A stretch of 64,000 nt of DNA from UBA695 sp042691655 (GTDB lineage: Bacteria > Verrucomicrobiota > Verrucomicrobiia > Chthoniobacterales > Chthoniobacteraceae). The stretch lies in the NCBI GenBank assembly GCA_042691655.1, contig CP170506.1, positions 1,488,001 through 1,552,000 of the forward strand, in the 5' to 3' direction. Below the pieces are notes generated by a model. The model was not told where the DNA came from. It searched no databases and saw only the letters and a program-made list of their open reading frames with translations. Positions 59,885-64,000 of this stretch are shown here, piece by piece. Position 1 is the stretch's first letter; the number at the start of each line of letters is the position of its first letter. The position numbers were made by a program, and so were the translations under genes.

Positions 59885-61273
59885 TTAGCGTACCTGCGAT
59901 TTAATCAGGTCGAAAAGCGATTTGGCCCCGTTTTCGAGCGAGCCCTTGACGCCTTCGATGAGCTCCTCCCCGGCGGCGGCGGTGAGCCGAGCGGAGAGAT
60001 CTTCGTTCATGTGGTTGACGGGGCCGCTGATTTTCAGGGGAGCCCAGGCGTAGCCATCGTGCTCCTGGGTGAAGACGCGGTTGCGCGAGCCGGGGAGCCA
60101 TTTCAGGCTCGCCGGGGTGACGCCGACTTGGAAATCCCCCTGCGCCTGCCCGTTCTCGACGCTCAGTGTGCCGGAAATGCGGATGAGCCCCTCGGATTCG
60201 GCGTTGATGTTGCTTAAGACCAGTTTCCCGGGAGTCCAGACGTATTCGGCCTCGGCTTTTTGGAGCGCGAATTGCCGAAACTGCCGGGTGCGGGTGAAGG
60301 CGGCGATTTTTTCCAGAAAGGGAAGGGCTTCCATGTGGGCTCCGGCGAGGACCACGTTTCCGGTGGCTTGGAGGGTGCGCTCACTGCCCGTGACGCGGGC
60401 TTCGCCGTTGGCTTTTCCGCTGACCCCGGCCCGCCAATCCTCGGGCAGGTAGGGGGAGATGGCAACGCCGCTGTATTTCACCAGGAAATCGAAGCTGCGC
60501 GCGGGCCCGAGGTCGGCCTGGCCGCTGACGTCGAGCGCCTCGCCTTCGCCGAGCTGGAGCAGGCTGTCGGTGACGTAAAGCTGCGGGTGATGGTAGCGGA
60601 TTTTGAAGTGATCGACGTTAAGCGTGGGCAGGCCCGCCTGGGTGAGCGTGCCGCCGTAGCCCGAGGCATTGAGCTCGTGGCCATTGGGTTCCAGGCGCAG
60701 GTGGGTGCGGTTGAGCGCCCCCTCGCGGCCCGGATGCGACCAGGTGAGGGATGCTTCCTCAATCTTGGCCGCCTTGAGTTCGAAGCGGCTTGGAATCCAG
60801 GAGGGGATCTTGACGGGCGAGGGGGCCGCGGCTGGCGAGGGGAGGGGCGCTGTTTGGGGCGGCTCGGTGGCAGCGGTGGCGGCGGAAAGGGGCTCCCCGA
60901 GGTCGACCTTTACGCGCTGAATTTGCACGCTGCCGATCTTCCATGCGCCTTCGTAAAGCGCCGCTGGTTCGAATTCCGCGCGAATCTGGTCGGCTTTGAG
61001 CGCCTGGATCGGGCTGCCGGGCAGACCCCGGGCCGTGTAGCCGTCGGAGTAGAAGGCGAAACCGTTGATCTGGATCGGCTCGTAATGGCCGTCGGCGGCA
61101 AGAAGGGCCGAGGTCTTCTGGCTCAAGAGCGCCCGAAAGGCTTCGCCGTGGAGGTAATGGTTCAGCGCATAGGAGGCGGCGAGGTAGGCAGCAACGACCA
61201 GGATGACTAGGCCGATACCGAAGCGCAGCGCGAGGGTCCCCCATCTTGGGGCCGTTTTTCGAAAGGGAGGCAT
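59885..61273 (-). CDS. AsmA-like membrane-anchored periplasmic protein
   Basis: 462 residues: one N-terminal membrane helix (about 12-34, ALRFGIGLVILVVAAYLAAS), then a long beta-rich periplasmic region with an Ala/Pro linker at about 130-155. The repeated strand pattern and the end of the protein (LDVSGQADLGPARSFDFLVK, GNVVLAGAHMEALPFLEKIA, RISGTLSVENGQAQGDFQVG) resemble AsmA/YhdP-type proteins, implicated in lipid transport across the envelope. The start at 61273 fits the membrane helix. It is upstream of pgi by 101 bp on the same strand. Confidence 0.72.
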   Translation of the reverse strand: MPPFRKTAPRWGTLALRFGIGLVILVVAAYLAASYALNHYLHGEAFRALLSQKTSALLAADGHYEPIQINGFAFYSDGYTARGLPGSPIQALKADQIRAEFEPAALYEGAWKIGSVQIQRVKVDLGEPLSAATAATEPPQTAPLPSPAAAPSPVKIPSWIPSRFELKAAKIEEASLTWSHPGREGALNRTHLRLEPNGHELNASGYGGTLTQAGLPTLNVDHFKIRYHHPQLYVTDSLLQLGEGEALDVSGQADLGPARSFDFLVKYSGVAISPYLPEDWRAGVSGKANGEARVTGSERTLQATGNVVLAGAHMEALPFLEKIAAFTRTRQFRQFALQKAEAEYVWTPGKLVLSNINAESEGLIRISGTLSVENGQAQGDFQVGVTPASLKWLPGSRNRVFTQEHDGYAWAPLKISGPVNHMNEDLSARLTAAAGEELIEGVKGSLENGAKSLFDLIKSQVR

Positions 61274-61357
61274 GGAAACTAGATACGCATGGCCTCGCAT
61301 TCTCGCAATCATTGAAATTGTCAAACAGGGGGGGTATCCCGTAAAAACAATGTCGAA

Positions 61358-63112
61358 GTGCTTTCCCTCCACGATATCACGCTCGAAGTCGCCTCTGCTT
61401 CGGCTCCGCTTCTCAACCGCGTCTCTCTCCAAATTCCCGCAGGCCGTCTGGTCGGCATCGTCGGCCCGGCTGGCAGCGGCAAGAGCACGCTCATCAAGGT
61501 CATCGCGGGGCTTCACGAGCCGACGGAGGGGAGCGTCCACTGGTGCGGGCGCGACCTCGACGAGGAGGACCTCGCCCCCTACGACATCGGCTACGTGCCG
61601 CAATTCAGCATCGCCTTCGATCACCTGACGGTCTGGGAAAGCCTCATCGACGCCCTGCGCCTGCGGGTCAAGGGGCTCGGCGAGGAGGCGCGCTACTTTC
61701 GCGCCAAGTCGATCCTCAACCAAGTCGGCATCCTCGGCATCTCGGGGCGCAAAGTGCGCTTTCTTTCCGGCGGCGAAAAACGGCGGCTCGGCCTGGCGCT
61801 GGAACTGGCCACCTTTCCCTCGCTGCTCATCGCCGATGAGGTGACGAGCGGGCTCGATCCGAAGTCCGAGGAGGAGATCATGCGCCTCATGTACGACCTC
61901 ACGCGCGGCAGCGAGCGCATCGTGCTGGCCGTGACGCACAACCTGCGCCACCTCTCGCTGTGCGACTCCGTGGTCGTCATGTTCCAGGGGGTGATGACCT
62001 TTCACGGCTCGCTACCGGATATGCTGGAGTATTTCCGAGCTGAAACCCCCGAGGATGTTTTTCTCCGGCTCGCCAAGCGCACGCCGCAGGAGTGGGAGAC
62101 CCAGTGGGCGGCGAAACGCGCGGAGATCGAGCCCCGGGAAGACCCGCAGGAATCCGCGCAACCGGCCGGAAGCCAGGCGCCCGTGATGGCGCTCGAAGGC
62201 GAGGTGATGGACGAGGAAACGGTGCAAAGCTGGCAGGGGACCCGCCGGGAAACGGCACAGCCCGGGGCGTTCGCACAGTTCGCCGTGCTGCTCGCCCGGC
62301 GCTGGAGGATTTTTTTCCGCGACCGCAGCCAGGTCTGGCTGCACGTGGCGCTGCTGCTCGGCTTCCCGTGTCTGGTGGCCATCTTCGCGCTCAACGGGAT
62401 GCCGCAAATTCAGAACCCCGGCATGACCGCCGACATCAACGTGGTCGAGCAACTCCGGCAGGCGATCGCCTTTACGATTCAATCGGCCAAGGTGGGTCAG
62501 CTCGTCTCCGGGTTGGTGATCATGCAAGTGGTGCTCTTAACCTTGATGGGCTCCAACAACTCCGCGCGCGAGATCGCTGGCGAACGGCTCATTTTCGAAA
62601 AAGAAAAGCTGGGGGGCTTGCGACCGCTGAGCTACCTCGCCAGCAAGGCTGCGTTCCTCTTCGTGCTGGTGGCGCTGCAATCGTGCTGGATGGCCATTTT
62701 CGTCAACCACATTTGCCATCTCCCCGGCGAACTTAGCGGACAGGTCACGCTGCTGCTTTTGGCGAATGCCGCCATGACGTCGGTTTGCCTGGCCATTTCG
62801 AGCCTCATGAAATCGCCCGAGCAGGCGTCGCTGGTGTCCATTTACCTCGTCGGCTTCCAGCTTCCGCTCTCCGGGGCGGTGCTCGGGCTGCCGGACTTTT
62901 TCGGCTGGATCACGCGGCCCTTTATCGCGGCCTACTGGAGCTGGTCGGGGATTTTGCAGTCCATGCGCGACACGCGCTATTACGACATTGTCGCCTCCGT
63001 CTCGCCCACCGACCTGCTGCCCGCCGAGATCTGCGTGTGGACGCTCGCCTGCCACGTTGTCATCGGCCTCATTATCTCCTATCTCGGTTGCATTCGGAGC
63101 CGGTGGGAATAG
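61358..63112 (+). CDS. ABCG-type half transporter (ATPase fused to permease)
   Basis: 584 residues. The N-terminal ATPase (about 1-230) has Walker A GIVGPAGSGKSTLIKVIAGL, signature FLSGGEKRRLGLALELA, Walker B LLIADEVTSGLDP and switch AVTHNLRHL. A linker (about 235-310) is followed by an ABC-2 permease with six membrane helices (about 320-580), an arrangement typical of ABCG/White and bacterial exporters of this form. The substrate is unknown. The start is GTG at 61358; the only nearby ATG (61350) is out of frame. No accessory gene is adjacent except the divergent AsmA-like gene. Confidence 0.9.
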   Translation: MLSLHDITLEVASASAPLLNRVSLQIPAGRLVGIVGPAGSGKSTLIKVIAGLHEPTEGSVHWCGRDLDEEDLAPYDIGYVPQFSIAFDHLTVWESLIDALRLRVKGLGEEARYFRAKSILNQVGILGISGRKVRFLSGGEKRRLGLALELATFPSLLIADEVTSGLDPKSEEEIMRLMYDLTRGSERIVLAVTHNLRHLSLCDSVVVMFQGVMTFHGSLPDMLEYFRAETPEDVFLRLAKRTPQEWETQWAAKRAEIEPREDPQESAQPAGSQAPVMALEGEVMDEETVQSWQGTRRETAQPGAFAQFAVLLARRWRIFFRDRSQVWLHVALLLGFPCLVAIFALNGMPQIQNPGMTADINVVEQLRQAIAFTIQSAKVGQLVSGLVIMQVVLLTLMGSNNSAREIAGERLIFEKEKLGGLRPLSYLASKAAFLFVLVALQSCWMAIFVNHICHLPGELSGQVTLLLLANAAMTSVCLAISSLMKSPEQASLVSIYLVGFQLPLSGAVLGLPDFFGWITRPFIAAYWSWSGILQSMRDTRYYDIVASVSPTDLLPAEICVWTLACHVVIGLIISYLGCIRSRWE

Positions 63113-63198
63113 AATTTCACCGCAAATCGGCGCAAAAGCTTTATAGATAACGACAACTGCGGATTGCAATCCCGCCCCGCCCCTCCTACAAAAACACC

Positions 63199-63615
63199 AT
63201 GGCCCGTCGCGCAAGTTTCTCCATTCACCCCCTCTGGATCGTCGCGGTTCTCGTGCTGGTCGTCGGGGCCATTTCCGCGGGGCGTTTTTTGGTCGGCCGC
63301 GTCAATGACCCGTACCGGACGCTCGCCGCGCTGGACGTCCCTGCCTACCTTGAAAATGCCAATAGCCTGCGGGGCAACAGCTATAAAATGAGCGCCTCTA
63401 TCTGGAACTATCTCGCCAGCGACACCGCCACGGGGCGGCTTTTCTCGGTGGAGACCGGCGGTGGTGGCGGCAACGGCGGCCCGGCGGAAATCCTGCCCCT
63501 CTTCATCCCAGCCGAGTTCAACGGCGTCAACATCCAGAAAGGCCAGCACTTTAACTTCTCCGTCGAGGTCAATGAAAAGGGAATCCTGACCGTGAAAGGC
63601 CTCACCAAAGCATGA
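63199..63615 (+). CDS. Unknown membrane-anchored protein, possibly in operon with the next gene
   Basis: 138 residues: a basic N-terminus and a membrane helix (about 11-31, WIVAVLVLVVGAISAGRFLV), then an extracytoplasmic domain with DVPAYLENANSLRGNSYKMS, a Gly-rich loop (about 86-93) and a C-terminal beta region. No family was recognised. The stop overlaps the start of the following gene as ATGA, so the two are coupled. A degenerate half of the palindromic repeat family may lie just upstream (63113-63150). Confidence 0.6.
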   Translation: MARRASFSIHPLWIVAVLVLVVGAISAGRFLVGRVNDPYRTLAALDVPAYLENANSLRGNSYKMSASIWNYLASDTATGRLFSVETGGGGGNGGPAEILPLFIPAEFNGVNIQKGQHFNFSVEVNEKGILTVKGLTKA

Positions 63616-64000
63616 AACGCCTCCTCTGTTCTCTCCTCTGCGCGGCCTCCATCGCCCCCGGCTTGGCCCAGGTCCCCGACGCTGCCGTGCCTTCCGGAGC
63701 GGCAGCCCCGGCCCAGCCCGCGCCGCCAGCCCCCGCCACCTCATTCCTCCCCGGCCCGGCCCGCACCCCCAAGCCAGACGGCTCCTTTTTGGGTAAAGAC
63801 CTTCCGATGCTGAACCCGGGGAACGAAATCCTCTCCTGGGATGGCAAAAACTGGAACATCAACAACCAGCGCCTCTTCCTCTCCCGGTTCGAAAAATACC
63901 TCAACGCGCCCGAGGAAACCGACGAGATCAACCTCAAATACCAGACGCTGCTGCGGACCATTCTCACCCGCCTGGCCCCCGCGAACGACAGCCGCACGGC
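63612..64000 (+). CDS. Secreted protein of unknown function, cut by the window end
   Basis: 129 codons are visible and the frame is open to the edge. The signal peptide MKRLLCSLLCAASIAPGLAQ is followed by a Pro/Ala-rich region (about 21-52), then NPGNEILSWDGKNWNINNQR and a helix-rich part with LFLSRFEKYLNAPEETDEIN. The N-terminal layout is typical of an exported protein. It overlaps the upstream gene by ATGA. No family can be given from this part. Confidence 0.6.
   Translation, partial: MKRLLCSLLCAASIAPGLAQVPDAAVPSGAAAPAQPAPPAPATSFLPGPARTPKPDGSFLGKDLPMLNPGNEILSWDGKNWNINNQRLFLSRFEKYLNAPEETDEINLKYQTLLRTILTRLAPANDSRT

Overview
The window is 64 kb of GC-rich bacterial chromosome, almost fully packed with genes and rich in ATGA/GTGA stop-start overlaps. 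No rRNA, tRNA, CRISPR array, phage gene or transposase gene was recognised. The gene set points to Verrucomicrobiota: a PilM/PilO-flavoured type II secretion operon with 'AFTLIE' pseudopilins, the futalosine menaquinone route (mqnE, mqnA, mqnC), a siroheme sulfite reductase with extra domains, an ExbB/ExbD/giant-TPR module, and few Shine-Dalgarno sequences. The phylum call is inference from gene content; no marker in the window fixes genus or species.

Layout. 1-9.7 kb (minus strand) is a type II secretion operon in the order small periplasmic protein, gspE, F, G, H, I, J, K, L, M, C-like, and the first codons of a probable gspD. Divergent from it (9.86-12.1 kb) is a CpxR/CpxA-like two-component pair; the shared spacer holds three GTTAAG motifs in 11-bp phase. 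12.2-16.9 kb carries a secreted MsrB-MsrA fusion, a DUF2059 protein, alpha-glucan phosphorylase, 3-methyladenine DNA glycosylase and a Nif3-like protein. 16.9-20.6 kb has a hybrid sensor kinase, guaA and a small zinc-ribbon membrane protein. 21-31 kb holds mqnE, a Bcr/CflA exporter, mqnA, a CCA/poly(A) polymerase-like gene, two small paralogous membrane proteins, a LacI-type regulator, nrdR coupled to an ATP-cone-like protein, mqnC and pyrD. 31.2-34.6 kb is a sulfur assimilation operon: cysteine synthase, then sulfite reductase fused to a TusA domain.

34.8-39 kb is exbB-exbD-TPR. Next come uvrC, a family 9 glycosyltransferase, mutY and rnhC. 44-48 kb is AT-richer and contains a tandem duplication of a large membrane protein gene whose second copy is frameshifted. 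48.2-51.1 kb is a marR-tolC-ABC ATPase operon, followed by yebC and galK. 53.2-59.8 kb is a pgi / sensor kinase / NtrC-type activator / glnD operon. The window ends with an AsmA-like gene, an ABCG-type half transporter and two unknown envelope genes, the last cut by the window edge.

Three copies of a 70-135 bp palindromic element (arms containing GCCGCAAAAAGGCGCAAAA) lie in intergenic gaps at 24.2, 28.7 and 31.1 kb. The most interesting leads are the CpxP/CpxRA-like arrangement facing the secretion operon, the ATP-cone-like protein coupled to nrdR behind a good NrdR box, the sulfite reductase with two complete cysteine sets plus TusA, Ser/Thr-rich inserts in all three tip pseudopilins, and the dispersed palindromes.
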